From NCBI RefSeq assembly GCF_026210795.1, contig NC_089445.1, positions 4,340,001-4,404,000 on the forward strand: 64,000 nucleotides of DNA, read 5' to 3'. Both the position numbers and the translations under genes were made by a program. The stretch comes from Rhizophagus irregularis. Its lineage: Eukaryota; Glomeromycota; Glomeromycetes; Glomerales; Glomeraceae. Below are positions 26,510-40,246 of this stretch, piece after piece. Position 1 is the first letter of the stretch. Every line of letters begins with the position of its first letter. The notes beneath the pieces are model-generated. The model was not told the origin of the DNA. It saw only the letters and a list, made by a program, of their open reading frames with translations, and did not search any database.

Positions 26510-27330
26510 TGTTGATCTATATTGGTCAGCTATATCCACACCTCCTATAAAATGATTATAATTATCAATAACTTTTGGTATTGATAATTCTTTTTTTAGA
26601 ATTATTTCTAAAAGCTCTTTTGGCCTCTTTACAGTTATAGAATTTGTGGTATTTATTCTTGCATGATGATATTCATGAATTATATGATTTTAGTCTATTT
26701 TTAATCTTATAGTTTGTTGCTAATATAGTGATAGATCCATTATCAATCAATAAAATGGATAAAACTTGATCTATTACAACTCCTTCCAATCTAATTTATG
26801 GTTTATTTTTAAATTATTTGGAAATTTAAATAAATTCATTTTTACTGTACCATATGCTCCATATTCATATTTTTTTAAAATTTAAATAAATTAATATTAG
26901 AAAAATTGTCCATATTAAAACATTTATATTCAGATAATTGTTTTACTAAATGGTACACTTGCCAACTAGTATTATTTAGACCAGAAATTTTGCTCAACTA
27001 TTGGATTTTTTAATATTCTTAATAAAAATATAAATGAAAATATATATTATTCCATATCAAATAATGATAAAGTCTTGTACCCTTCTGGTGTTGGTTTATT
27101 TTTAATTTAGTTAGTCTCAGCTAATCCATAAATATCTAAATTATTATCTTTCATTGCAAAAATTAATTTTTCGTTATTTAATTGCATTACTAAGCATAAT
27201 GTGTTGAGAGAGATATTCTATACAAGGAATAATTACTTTGTTGATCATATAAATCACGTGATTGTGTGTTAATTTCTTTTTTCTCAGTATTAGTTGTTGC
27301 AACTTTCGTTATTGTTCGTTTTGGGGAAAT
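26510..27330 (-). pseudogene. piggyBac-type transposase relic
   Basis: Minus-strand phrases in family order: NKPTPEGYKTLSLFDM, then NTSWQVYHLVKQLSEYK, FSNINLFKFLKKYEYGAYGT, KINHKLDWKEL, VVIDQVLSILLIDNGSITIL, VKRPKELLE and finally ELSIPKVIDNYNHFIGGVDI followed by ADQYRS. The last block is diagnostic for the DDE_Tnp_1_7 (piggyBac) domain. Several stops and frameshifts; no TTAA-flanked ends found. Inactive. Confidence 0.78.
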
Positions 27331-29718
27331 ATTTTTTGATTTTTTTTGTTGTTGATATTATATTGGAAAAGTATGAGAACTGCAGCCAGAAAATCCCACA
27401 ATCATTATCAATTGAAATATTAAATGTAATTGAAGGGATATTTTTGATATGTATACTTAGTGGCTAGTACTAATTATGAAAAAAAGTCTTATCTTAATCA
27501 GTAATAGATAATATCCTTTTATTTGTTCAAATCTTACACAATAATTTGAAAATACCATATAAATTAATATTGCAATAAAAATTCTTAATTTTGATATATT
27601 TAAACTTTGCTATAGCCTCCTTTCTCAGTTAATTTAGACATTGCATATTCATTTTTATTATTAACTATAATAGTTAAAATATCAGAAGAAAATATTAAAT
27701 ATGGAGTACTATGATTCTAACAGATAAATATATTATTCATGGTGAATTAGTAGATGCTTTGTGCAAAGGATTAAATGGCAAAACTTATCAAATTAAGGAG
27801 GTAATAGAAGTTATTGTATTCTTATTTTTATTTCTCTTTTCTTGTTCACTTTTATTACTTTTATTTTCAATATCTTCCTTTTATTCTTCCAACTTCTTCC
27901 TATAACATCTACAAAATCAGTAACACTTTTTTTATAGTAATCTTTATACATAAGCTATGCTAGGTTTTTTCTAAAATTAATTATAGCATTTTAGAGAGTA
28001 AATGCGGTTTATTGTTTTATTAGCATTTCGATAGTATTAACATTTAGATAGTATAATAGTTGATTTTGGGATACACGTAGTATCATAAAACTTCAAATAA
28101 ATATATATAGCATAATTAAGTAATGGAAATATCTTCTATAGTTTGTGATTATGAAAATATCCAGTATTATTATAAGATGAAATAATATTATCTTTGCATA
28201 ATTTTGTTTCTTTTAGTAGAAAAAATTAGTATTAGAGTTGTAAGAATAATAAAGAATTCAAGATATGAATATTGATAGATTAGCTCTTTTATTTAATTTT
28301 TATCATATTTATTTTTCAAAAAAAGGCTTAGGTTGGCTTGGTTTCAATTGGCTTAGTTTGACTATTTGTTTTAATTAGGCTTAGTTATTAAGGCTTATGC
28401 CCTATTAGGCTTAGAAAAATAGTTTTCACATGCAAAATGCCATTTAATTTGTCATATAGCATCACTATATCCATACTATTTGTCACAACAATATGTATGC
28501 TGAAGAAAGTCATTGCATATTAAAGTTGCTGGCAATAAGTAATAATTATGACCAACCTAGGTTTCAATCTAATTTCAACTATAATGAAACCTTACTACGC
28601 ATAGGTTGTAAACAGTTGCATATTATGGTAGCAGCTACTAGTGCACATTTAGCATAAATATGGATGGCATTTATTCTTTATAAATTCTTTTATTGGATAT
28701 GTCTGACGTAAGCTAGATGGGCAATTGGGCATTCTCTTGTATTAATTTCACAAAAATCATCTATTTGGTATTGTATTATAATACAATAAAATATTTTATA
28801 CTATTTGTCGTTTATCCCATCGGTATTATATATATTTACATCGATGGATTTTTTGATTTTTTTGTAAATTACTCCACCAGTATAAAAAAGTATAAAAAGT
28901 ATAAAATCCATCAGTGTATACGTCATACAAACAAGTATTTATTTCATTAGTCATCTACTTTCATAAGAATGATGGTGGATAAACTTTTGAAATACAGTAT
29001 TTATTAAATTTATTACAAATTTACTAGAAATTCTAAATGATGAATTATCATTACTTCCTTCAAGAAAATTTAATAAATTTTATTATTACCTAAATTACTT
29101 ATTAAACAAATATTAAAATCTTCGATTTTCATCGTATTTTTTAATTCAACTTTTCAACTTCAATATTGTGTTAGGTTTCTTTCTTTTGGTTTTCACAAAA
29201 ATATAAGTGAAAAAAAATAGGAACGATAATAATAAATGACTTCCTGGCTTTTCTTATATTAAATTATCCATGTTATAGTACTTTTATTCCAAGTATTTAC
29301 AAAAATTAATTATATACAAATATGAAAAAAAAGTGGGCTGGAAAATGAAAATCAGCAAAATTTTTAAAGAAAACAACGAAATACAATATAATGAATATAT
29401 ATTATTATGTACCGTGAAACAAATTAGTAAATACTTTAGGTATTAAAGTCTTAATAAATTTTTCTATAATTAAATACTTTAATCATTCATAAAAAATTGT
29501 CTAACAATAGGTTAAATTCATTCATTGGCTGTACATTTTTGCAATATATAAAATAAATATACAATTTATGATCACTCCCATCCACAAAATGAATCCTTGA
29601 TTTAGAAATGAAATGATCGACAGTTACCTTTTGGCGTTCTATTATATAAATAGTTAACACAAAAAAATATTCAATTTTGAAAAGCTTTCCCGCATTAAGA
29701 ATTTTCTTGTACCTAACA
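27331..29718. other. Spacer upstream of the kinase gene
   Basis: AT-rich. At 28325-28410 the motif AGGCTTA recurs imperfectly. A frame at 27711-27905 ends in low-complexity Leu/Phe and is not supported. The last few hundred bases should hold the kinase promoter, but no specific site could be picked. Confidence 0.35.
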
Positions 29719-31476
29719 ATGTCTAACAAAGCTGAACTTATTAACAATTCAAATGATTGGAATAAATGGATTGAAGAAGCTATTTCTAAAAAACTTATTA
29801 AACATTATGAATATGAGTGGTTCTGGAGGCTTTGGAAAAGTTTATCGTGCAAACTGGAAAAATTCTCATAAATGTTACGCAATAAAATCTTTTTTTAATA
29901 TCAGCGATGCTACAGCTAAAGCCATTGTTCATGAGGTAATTATAATGTTAAACACATTTCATTAATTAATATAAAACTGAAGTTTAGGATTTTGATGTAA
30001 TATTTTATTTATTACCTAGATTCAACTTCAACGTGAAGTTGATTTTCATGATAATGTTATCCGTTTTTATGGTGTCACAACCTCCATTAAAGGTATAAAA
30101 AGTTCTTTTATTAATTTTACATCATTTAATTACTAATTTGTAATTTTTTTTTCTTTTTTAAAAAGAAAATCAAAGAAAAGAATATTCATTGGTAATAGAA
30201 TATGCTGAAAATGGTACTCTCCGAAAATATTTAAAAGAAAATTTTGATAATCTTACTTGGAGTGATAAATTTAATCTTGCATTTCAACTAGCTTATGCAG
30301 TATCATGCTTGCATGATGAAGGAATCGTGCATCGTGATTTGGTGAATATTTTACAATTATTATAATTATTATGTATTTTATTTTAATGATCATTAGTATT
30401 TTATATTTTATATTAATTTAATTATGTAATTATTTATAATAGCATTCCAATAATGTGTTAGTCCATCAGAATACTATTAAACTAGCAGATTTTGGTTTAT
30501 CAAAAAGAATTGAGGAAACATCCAACTCTCAATCAAAATTATTCGGATTAATTCCTTATATTGATCCAAAAAGTTTTAATATAACATCATATGTGTTAAA
30601 TGAAAAAAGTGATGTCTATAGCATCGGTATATTATTATGGGAAATATCTAGTGGTCAACCCCCTTTTTATGATATACCATATAATATTTGTTTGGCTTTA
30701 AGAATTTTACAGGGCCTTAGAGAGACACCTATCCCTAAAACACCCGAAGATTATATAAAAATTTATACCGGTATGCATAAAATTACATTTTATATAATTT
30801 ACAATAAACAATGATTCTAATTAAAAAATATTATTTTATAGATTGTTGGAATATTGAACCTGATAATCGACCAACTATCAATCATGTTGTTGATAAATTA
30901 AAAGCGATTATAACAAAAGAAAATATAATTATAAAAGATTTTAACTTATACGATAATAAGAAAGATATTCAATTACCAAATATCCATCAAACTCATCAAA
31001 CTAATTTAGATGTTGAAATTTCTGAAAATATTATTTCATTACATGAAGATTTATCTAAAAATACTACTCAATATTTTAATATGATGAAAACAAAAGAAAT
31101 AGATTTTTCAATATCATCAAGTAATCAATTTGAGAATCTAGTTAATAATTTAATGAATTTTCTTAATAATAATGAAGTAGGAAAATTGGAATTCCTAAAT
31201 TATTTTAATAAACAAAATATAACTTTGAAAGAAATTAATAATTTATTATTAGATAATCAAAATCACTTAAATTATAATGTCTTACTTGGAAAATTTAATC
31301 ATTTAGGAATTGGAACTGATATTGATAAGAGAAAGGCATTTGATTTATATCAAAAAGCAACAGATTGTGGAAATGTATCTGGAATAAATAATTTAGGACA
31401 TTGTTATCAAAATGGAATTGGAATTGACATTGATAAGAAAAAGGCATTTGAATTATATCAAAAGGCAGAGATTTAG
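29719..31476 (+). CDS. TKL-type protein kinase domain, N-terminal half of a kinase-Sel1 gene
   Basis: Exons 29719-29935, 30020-30092, 30166-30341, 30443-30770 and 30842 onward, all with GT-AG introns; phases agree from exon 1 frame 2 onward. The natural start is probably MSNKAELIN at 29719, but the frame breaks near 29810 just before the glycine loop, so the loop GSGGFGKV is read from another frame (ATG at 29807 or 29813 possible). Other motifs intact: AIK (ATP lysine), HRDLHSNNVL catalytic loop split by an intron after HRDL, ADFGLS, YIDPK in place of APE, SDVYSIGILLWEISSG and CWNIEPDNRP. Sel1 repeats begin near 31306. A second frame break near 31468 (GCAGAGA where repeats have GCAGCAGA, one C lost) ends this frame at 31476. 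Likely a signalling kinase, broken or mis-sequenced. Confidence 0.8.
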
Positions 31477-33340
31477 GAAATGCATTTGGAATAAACAATT
31501 TAGGAAATTGTTATGAAAAAGGAATTGGAACCAATATTGATAAACAAGTGGCATTTAAATTATATAAAAAAGCAGCAGATTTAGGAAATTCAAATGGAAT
31601 AAATAATTTAGGAAATTGTTATAAAAATGGAATTGGTATTAATATTGATAATAAAAAGGCATTTAAATTATATCAAAAAGCAACAGATTTAGGAAATTCA
31701 AATGGAATAAATAATTTGGGAATTTGTTATCAAAATGGAATTGGAACTGATATTGATAAGAAAAAAGCATTTGAATTATATCAAAAAGCAACAGATTTAG
31801 GAAATGCATCTGGAATAAATAATTTAGGATATAGTTATCAAGTTGGAATTGGAACTAATATTGATGAGAAAAAAGCATTTGAATTATATCAAAAGACAGC
31901 AGAATCAGAAAATGCATGTGGATTGATTTATTTAGGAAATTGTTATGAAAATGGAATTGGAACTGACATCAATAAAGTAAAGGCATTTGAATCATATCAA
32001 AAAGCAGCAGATTTAGAAGATGTATATGGAATAATTTATTTAGGACATTGTTATATAAGTGGTATTGGAACTGATATTGATAAGGGAAAGGCATTTGAAT
32101 TATATCAAAAAGCAGCAGATTTAGAAAATTCCGATGGAATAAATAATTTAGGAAATTGTTATGAAAAAGGAATTGGAACTGATATTGATAAGAAAAAGGC
32201 ATTTGAATTATATCAAAAAGCAGCAGATTCAGAAAATTCAAATGGAATAAATAATTTAGGAAATTGTTATGAAAATGGAATTGGAACTGATATTAATAAG
32301 AAAAAGGCATTTGAATTATATGAAAGAGCGGCAGATTTAGAAAGTGCATCTGGAATAAATAATTTAGGAAATTGTTACTATAATGGAATTGGAACTGACA
32401 TTGATAAAAAAAAGGCAATTGAATTATATCATAAAGCAACAGAATTAGATGATGCAAATGGAATATATAATTTAGGATATTGTTACGAATGCGGAATTGG
32501 AACTGATATTGATAAAAAAAAGGCGTTTGAGTTATATCAAAAAGCAGCAGATTTAGGAAATTCAAATGGAATAAATGATTTAGGAAATTGTTATGAAAAT
32601 GGAATTGGAACTGATATTAATGAGAAAAAGGCATTTGAATTATATCAAAGAGCAGCAGATTTAGGAAATGCATATGGAATAAATAGTTTAGGAAATTGTT
32701 ATGAAAATGGAATTGGAACTGATATTAATAAAAAAAAAGCATTTGAATTATACCAAAAGGCAGCCGATTTAGGAGATTCAGATGGAATAAATAATTTAGG
32801 AAATTGTTATAAAGATGGAATTGGAACTGATATTGATAATAAAAGGGCGTTTGAATTATATCAAAGAGCAGCAGATTTAGGAAATTCAAAAGGAATAAAC
32901 CATTTAGGAAGTTGTTATCTATGTGGAATTGGAACTGATATTAATGAGAAAAAGGCATTTGAGTTATATCAAAAGTTAGCTGATTCAGGAAAAATGTATG
33001 GAATAATTAATTTAGGAAATTGTTATGAAAAAGGAATTGGAACTGAAATTGATGAAAAAATGGCATTTGAATTATATCAAAAGGCAACAGATTTAGGAAG
33101 TGCATATGGAATAAATTGTTTGGGAAATTGTTATTATTATGGAATTGGAACCGATATTGACAAGGAAAAGTCATTTGAATTATTTCAAAAGGCAGCGGAT
33201 TTAGGAGATAGTAAGGCCCAATATAATCTTGCCTTAATGTATGAGAATATTGTTAAAAATATAGATAAAGCAATTTATTGGTACAAAAAATCTGCTGATC
33301 AAGGACATCAAGATGCTCAAAATCAACTAGAAAAACTTAA
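31306..33340 (+). repeat. 108-bp coding tandem repeat (Sel1 units)
   Basis: Nineteen head-to-tail 108-nt units, each encoding a 36-residue Sel1 motif. Several units differ by only a few bases, which points to recent unequal exchange. The antisense frames that appear open on the minus strand are by-products of this periodicity. Confidence 0.9.
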
Positions 33341-33380
33341 AAAAAAAGGAAATAAAAACAATTCATGTAAAGTAAATTAA
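31477..33380 (+). CDS. Sel1-repeat tail of the kinase gene
   Basis: Continues the kinase gene in the shifted frame; an open frame runs to the stop at 33380. It encodes about 17 Sel1/TPR-like repeats of 36 aa (consensus GIGTDIDKKKAFELYQKAAD then LGN..GINNLGNCY), the last diverged (AIYWYKKSADQGHQDAQ), then a Lys-rich tail. Together with the copies before the frameshift there are about 19. Sel1 arrays form alpha-helical solenoids for protein-protein contacts. The annotated first Met (31548 region, GTG/ATG) is unlikely to be a true start; the part has no promoter or introns of its own and belongs to the gene at 29719. Confidence 0.82.
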
Positions 33381-34568
33381 GAATATTTTATTAAATGTTT
33401 AATAAATAAGGACTATTTTAGTAATTATTTATTTATTGCTTTTTCAATTTACTAATAATTTTAAGAACAAATTTTATTATTGATAAACTTATAAAATCAA
33501 TTAATTACTTGTAAATTATCCATATTCCAAAATTTTATTTAACCTACTAAAAATATGATATGAAAAAATCATTTACCATTTTTCAACAATATTCTTCAAT
33601 CAAACCTTAAATGAAAAAGTCTTTCAATTAAAGCTAACTATTGCCATGCGATTGGCTAAATAAGCAACATAAATATAACATGATTAGCCAAAATTTAGGC
33701 AAACTAAATGTTACGTGTAAATATTTTGATAAAAAAATACGCAATCTGATGATATTACCATGAACGAAAAAGATCTTAAATTGTACGCAAATCAAACCTT
33801 ACACCGCATAACTCCACTTTGATGACGCTACTCTATATATATATTCAGAACAAAAAAGAATTTAAGGAAAAAAACATTTTTTTACCCGGTCTTCTATTAA
33901 CATTATCCAATGTTAGTCTTAAAAGGGTAGGGCTGAGCACAAATTTTGCAACTTGGCGGTCTTTGGTCTATACTACTAGATATGGCACAAAATTCTAAAG
34001 GTGCAAACTTTGTTACTTTTCCAAAGACCAGCTAGGACAAACAAGATCGAAAAGACCGACTTAACATCTTTAGTTGTAAACCGTCAAAGACTTATGTTTT
34101 TACTGCAGGCCTTAATGTTACAAGCTCTAGGGTTAAAACATTTGGACTTTTAAAGGCGAAATCCGAAACTTTTCGATAGGTTAAAGCTAAGACGAAATTG
34201 GCAAAACTAGCCGCTATTGATGTAACCTTCTGAACTCTTTAAACCACGTGATATAATAACTTAATGACAATGCGATGTTACTTCAAGATGACGTAAATTT
34301 TTTATCAAAATTTTTTACAAAAATTGTTAAATTATTTAGAAATAATCCAATTAATTATACGATAAAATGGATGTGATAAACGTGTTTAACAAATAAATAT
34401 ATATGCCCCTGTAAAAAATCTGATCCGTGTTTTATCTTTCCATGTTTTTTATCATTTTCATGGAATTTATAGCCTTAAATCTATGCAATACAAGAATAAA
34501 AAAATTTTTTTTGTATTAACACAAGAATCCCAAGTGAAAACTTCAAGATTCGTCCATTTTAACACCAC

Positions 34569-34712
34569 ATGACAAACCTTCAAACCAAAAATAGAGGAAA
34601 ACTAGGGCGGTTTAGTTGGGATGGGTATATGAAGAGAGATGTTAAATTAGCCATTCGTGCTGGAATGCAGAATGCCCTCGTCATACTTTCTTGCCTATGT
34701 ATAACATTATAA
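34569..34712 (+). CDS. Short ORF or gene fragment (47 aa)
   Basis: ATG-initiated, mixed-composition peptide containing WDGYMKRDVKLAIRAGMQNA followed by a hydrophobic helix. The pattern (basic helix, then membrane segment) resembles the N-terminus of fusaric-acid-resistance/aromatic-exporter proteins, but the rest is missing. Probably a fragment; identification is weak. Confidence 0.22.
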   Translation: MTNLQTKNRGKLGRFSWDGYMKRDVKLAIRAGMQNALVILSCLCITL

Positions 34713-37700
34713 AAAAATAATAATTAATATCCATAAAATATTTCGATAAATTTGAAGGTTTTAAAATTTTGAAGGGTTTTGCGAAACTAGCTTCGCCAGG
34801 TTTCTGAATTGACCTCTGGCGAAACTCTTAGGTTTCGCTCGCAACATTAGTTTGCATCGGAATACTGTTTCACAAAAGTAACTATACTGAGTACTATAAT
34901 AACACAATGCATAAATGCTTATATTGGTGAATGATGCGACGCGACAAAGCATCATAGTAATAAACTTTTCAAATACAAAGTATAAATTCTGCGCGAACAG
35001 ACGTTTATATCAGATTTGCATGTAGTTCTATTAATAATCCATCTTATACAACCAATATAATTCGTATTTCTTTCTATCCTTCAAGTATTTCTAACTCTTT
35101 TTGTTGTATCCTTAAATGCACTGAAGTTTTCTTATTGTGCTATTATGATTAAAATGAGGTACGATATTTTAAAAATTATTATAAGTAAATTTCATACTTA
35201 AAAAAATTACTGTCACTATCTTTTTATATAATATTCCAAATTTCAATCTCAGCGTCAAATCTTAAAATAAAATAATGATGGAGCGAGGGTTATTGAAGGC
35301 GTTGTCATTATAATTCAACCAGTATAAGTGGGGAAAAAATGGAACATGATATATCTATTTAACTAAAGACTGAAGACTAAACAATAAATATTCCTAACAT
35401 CCTTACGGTCAAACCCAAAAGGTGTTGTTATAATTAGCGTTTTTAAATTGCATATCAAATATTATTTATTTATTTTATTTTATTTTATTTACTTGTTATT
35501 AAAAGGGCGATATAAAATATTTTCATGAAATAAAAAAATTTTATTTTAATAATATATATATTTTATACGAAATAAAATGCATGCTATTATAAAAGAAAAA
35601 AACTTAAAATTAATTAGCTAAAAAGATTACACGCAGCTGAGAGGGTCTTCTTTCCTCTTCTGCACCGGGTTTCTGTCATGAAAGTTGTCTATAGACTGTT
35701 ACTAATAGAAAAGAATTTTTTAACCCCATTTTTTTTTATTGAATAAAAATAATGTTTATGTATTCATATATTAATGCAAGGACGGCAGACTTTTCATAAT
35801 TAAAATACGACATTTTTTTTTTTATGTTAACAACTTGCATGTCATTTCTTTAAATTAAAATACGACATCCTTCAGAACTCCTTTGTAAATACACGATCAC
35901 ACATAACACTATAAAGTATTATGTATTTCGTGGAGACATTGAACTCCCTTTATATAAAAAAAAGTTTACCGGTCTTTTACGGTCTGTTAGAAACTAAATA
36001 ATAAAAAATAATATTTATAATATTTATCTTTTATCACTTTATCAAAATGGTTTTTTTTAAAAAAATTTTTACGGGCAATAATATTTACCTTGCCATTGAT
36101 TTTTAATAAACTATCATAATAAAGAAAATTTTTTTAAATAAAAATGGCTCATTTTTATATCTAGAAAAAATTTTTATTTTCGTTTTAACGATTTTTTTAT
36201 TATAAATTTCTCCTCAAAGTATCATTTTAAAGAGGATAATTGTTTTATTTATTATGTACTAATATTTTTTTTTTTGCAAACAAAAAAACCACAATAAAGC
36301 ATGAAAGCAAATGACATTCAAAGGAACGACTTAAATATCAATAAACGATGAAAAGAAAGTATTGATGCAGATCTTATAGGATGTTAAAGTCAGACTTGAA
36401 CTTTCCTGGTGGTATCATCTTGGCCCTCCTTATTGTAAAATTTGTAAAATATATTACGGTATGTATTAAGAACCGTTGCACGATATATTTGCGATAAAGA
36501 AAGATTTTAATAAAGAGCTACTATTGTTTTATGCATTAAAAAAAGAGATTATGTAAAGAGTGCTTAATAATACAATACGTTGAGCGCATATTGCATGAGT
36601 AATGAAGTTCTGTAACAAATCAACTATCAATTTTTTTTCAAATCAAACAATAAATTTCAACGGTGCAAACATATGTGAAATACCTCAAAATTTGTCCGTC
36701 ATGTCAAATAAAATAAATATTTGACAGTCTTTTAGTCACCAAATTTCTATTTAAGTCCCAAATTTATTAATGAACAGGCAAAAATGAGCCCTTTTGTACC
36801 CCAAATCTTGCGTCTAACCAATTTTTCCAGTGTAAAGATGCGTCATTATTTGACATTTTTTAGGAAAGAGCTTAATTTTTGCCAAATTTCATAAATCCAC
36901 CGCAATGTGTTGAAGTCCATACATTTTTGTAAAAATTTTCACACTACATTAAAAAATATCATGGAAACTTTTTATTTCGAACCCAGAAAGTTACAAATAA
37001 ATAATCATTCACATTTAGAAACTCTAATGCATGTCGGCGTTCCAGAAAGTTTTAAAAGAAAAAAATGAAGTTATCAAAAGAAAATATGACATGTAAAATG
37101 TTAAAACGATTATATGTTTTCAAAATATTTAGAAGGAATCGCGTTTTAAAGGCGCACAAATCGACATATGACTGTGATATAGTAGAACTTTGTAATTATA
37201 TTGTCGTTACGCCAACATTAAATGGTCTCTTTTAGCATGTATGAACTAGTTCTCAACTAATAGATAAATTCGACAAAAAAATATTCACTATTGAAGCATG
37301 ATATTAAGTACTAATATTTTCAGATGTATAAATATAGCTTTGACCTAAAATGATAAATTGGTCATAAAATTTGTGTCCATCCATGCATGAATTTTTTACC
37401 AAAAATGAAGAATTGATTATAAAATTTTGTGACCATCCAATACACGAATCATTTCATCGGAAATGAGATATTTTGTGGACGCAATTTGCTATAATCATGA
37501 AACTAGTTTAAGTTTCTATTAAAAATTATTTTAAACCCTGAATACACATCACATTCATGAATAAATTTACCTTTGTATTAATTTTAATCATATTATTGAC
37601 TAATTATCATTTACTCATTATAACTCGTTTCCAATCATATTCACTACAATATGAGTTGTCTTCTTAGTACGGCGTTCAACAAAATAGAACTACAGGAATG

Positions 37701-39079
37701 ATTTAATATAATTATTTAATATTACCATTCGTATTAATTCATTCAAAACTCTTGTGAATAACCATTATTGCTACTTTGTCCAATCATTTAGTGGATGATC
37801 AACCATAAAAAAAAAATAAATATTCGGCGAACTTTTTATCCTTGTCTCAACAAGTTATAGTAATCGAGTCTTTAATATTACTAATTAGAGAATATTCTTG
37901 AAACTTTAGCTAGGATCAGATACATTCATTACAATATGAACGGCCTTTATTTGAAAATTGTTTAACCGTACGTATCATCGTCGGTGTAAATGATGTTGTT
38001 TCCTATTACAAATTGTAAATTTTAATGCGCCATTTTTTTATTTTGATGATTGTTTGGGTTTCATAAATAAAAGTTTCTTTTTAAAATAAGGCATTTTTTT
38101 TAAAAATAATTTGCTGGTTTCTTAAAATAAATGTTTTTCATCGTAAAGTTAGTATAAAATGGGCTCCAGAACACCAGCTAAAAAATTTTTCTTACATCTT
38201 ATTGTGCATCAATTAGAACAAAAGCAACTAGTTTAAATTTATGTTACTTATAAACTCGACATAATGGACAATCCGGTTCATTAATAAAATTTTTAAAAAA
38301 TCCGTTATTATATACAAAAACTCAATTTCGTTATATCAATATGGTTAATATATCGAGGATCCCGGTATATCATACGACTATTATTATGTGACACTAATAA
38401 TAAAGATTATTTTTTTCTTTATAATAAATTTCATGTCACGTCAAATTCTTACTAAAAAATCCTACTACTTGCGTGCTGCACATTCTTATATAAACGAGTT
38501 CGGACTTTCTTTGAATTTAATTAAATATTTTTGAACTATTCAGGCAATGGTTCTAAAGTAATTAAGATATTTTTAAGAAAATTCACTTTCGGGGGCACCT
38601 CTTAATTTTTCACATTTTAATTTATATTTATCATTTTAACAATCGGTTTAAAATTTGTTTAAAAATTAAAATTTATAATAATAATATAGCTTTAAAATAC
38701 AATATCGTATGTATATATAATTTTCTAAGATATTTAATTAAATAATTAATTAATTAAAGTTGTGTATTCTTGTCAATAAAATTTGTTACGCTCAAATTAT
38801 GATCTCCTTATCCTTAAATAATTATTCATGTGATTTATGAAGTTGATGCGTTGATGCAATAAACATGTTAATAATGTTTCATTTAAGCTACACAGAAAAA
38901 TGATTTTAATTCGTTTTGGATTTGGATTTGCCGATCAATTGGATTGGATTGAGATCTACATAATCTAATCCCATAAGCGGATAGGATTATTAATTTTCGG
39001 TAGTACCATAATAGTATTGTGGATCGGGTTACTTACTAATATGATCAGTTTTCGTGTCATTTGATGATTATAAATAATT

Positions 39080-39520
39080 CTTTTTTTTTTATCGATCGAT
39101 GAATTCAATTATTAATTTATCTTATGTCGCACTTAATCCAATTCCCAATTCGGATTTTTAATTTAATGAATACCAATACAGTTTAGGCTCAATCAAATTC
39201 AAATAAAATCAAATCCAAATCAGGTTATTAATATATAAATTTGGATGGACTTTAATGAAACCCTTCAGATTAGACTCATTGGAATCCAACTCAGATAATT
39301 TATAAATATGAATTAGACTCAATACAATCTCATTCATGATGTTTAATTTATAAATACAGATTAGATTTATAATCCAATCCAAATCTAAATCAGGTTTATA
39401 ATTTATAAATATTCAATTCAATAGAAATTTTAGATCAGGATTTTTGATTTATAAATATGAATCCAATTCAAATCAGGTTTTTAATCGGATTAGACTCAAT
39501 GAAATCCAAGACAGTTTGAA
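39080..39520. repeat. Degenerate repeat of AATCCAAATCAGG / TTTATAAAT modules
   Basis: Irregular recurrence, every 60-80 bases, of a TTTATAAAT core next to AATCCAA(T/A)TCA(G/A)GTT or GATTAGACTCAAT. It looks like an old, diverged tandem repeat. No coding potential. Confidence 0.5.
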
Positions 39521-40017
39521 TTCCAAATGATGAACTAACTATCCAACGAATTTTTGAAACTTTTGCAATTGTTTTGGGTTGGCAATATAAACTTTATTTC
39601 GTTCCACTTGTTGCGTCGATTTAAAATAATAATAATAATAATAATAAATCATTCTTTACAATATTATGTTAAATATGAATACATTTCTCATAATAATTAG
39701 TGTGTCAAACAAAAAAAAATCCTGATTTGTCGGAGTATCTTGCGCCATCATTGATTTTTTTAATATTAACCTAATTTAGGGGGCCAGAAATGACTCCATT
39801 TTATTTTCAGATTCCGCCTACAATCTTATATTTATTTATTCATTTAGAATAACTTCCAATGATTAGAAAACGATAATTAAAAAAAGAGTAAACATTAGTA
39901 AGAATATGTATTATTGAATATGTATTAGGATTTTCGGATGATGACCAAAATAGGAATGCGGATCTTCTGGGAGGTTCTAGACTAGTCTAAATCCGTAAAA
40001 ATTACTATAAATATCTA

Positions 40018-40078
40018 GAACTTTCTCGAATAAAGAAATTACTAGAAAAACTTTACTTATAAATTGTCTAGAACTTTC
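40018..40078. promoter_or_regulatory. Heat-shock elements upstream of the BAG gene
   Basis: GAACTTTCTCGAA at 40018-40030 is a perfect three-pentamer array (nGAAnnTTCnnGAA), followed by further GAA blocks at 40035 and 40044 and a second GAACTTTC at 40071-40078. This is the binding pattern of HSF1-type factors, 170-230 bases before the BAG-domain start codon. Spacing and target gene fit heat-shock control; binding itself is inferred. Confidence 0.72.
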
Positions 40079-40246
40079 TTTATTAAAATCCATAAATATG
40101 ATAAGAATTTTTTTTTCTTAGTTTTAACAAAATAAACTTTTTTAAATACAAAATAAACTTTTTTAAATACGTAAGAAAAAAAAAAATTTTTTTATTCTTT
40201 GTTAACACCAGATATTTTTTTGAAATTCCTTTTCTTTTGATAAAAG

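Larger units (their letters stand above)
33381..40015. other. Long gene-poor spacer
   Basis: About 6.6 kb with no supported full gene. It contains the short plus-strand frame at 34569-34712, the degenerate repeat at 39080-39520 and otherwise AT-rich sequence with homopolymers. A minus-strand frame at 34761-34955 has no recognisable domain. Confidence 0.4.

Noticed and set aside
31295-32565. Minus-strand open frames opposite the Sel1 repeats (31295-31498, 31969-32241, 32293-32565)
   Set aside because: They mirror the 108-bp coding repeat and have no independent start, domain or composition.
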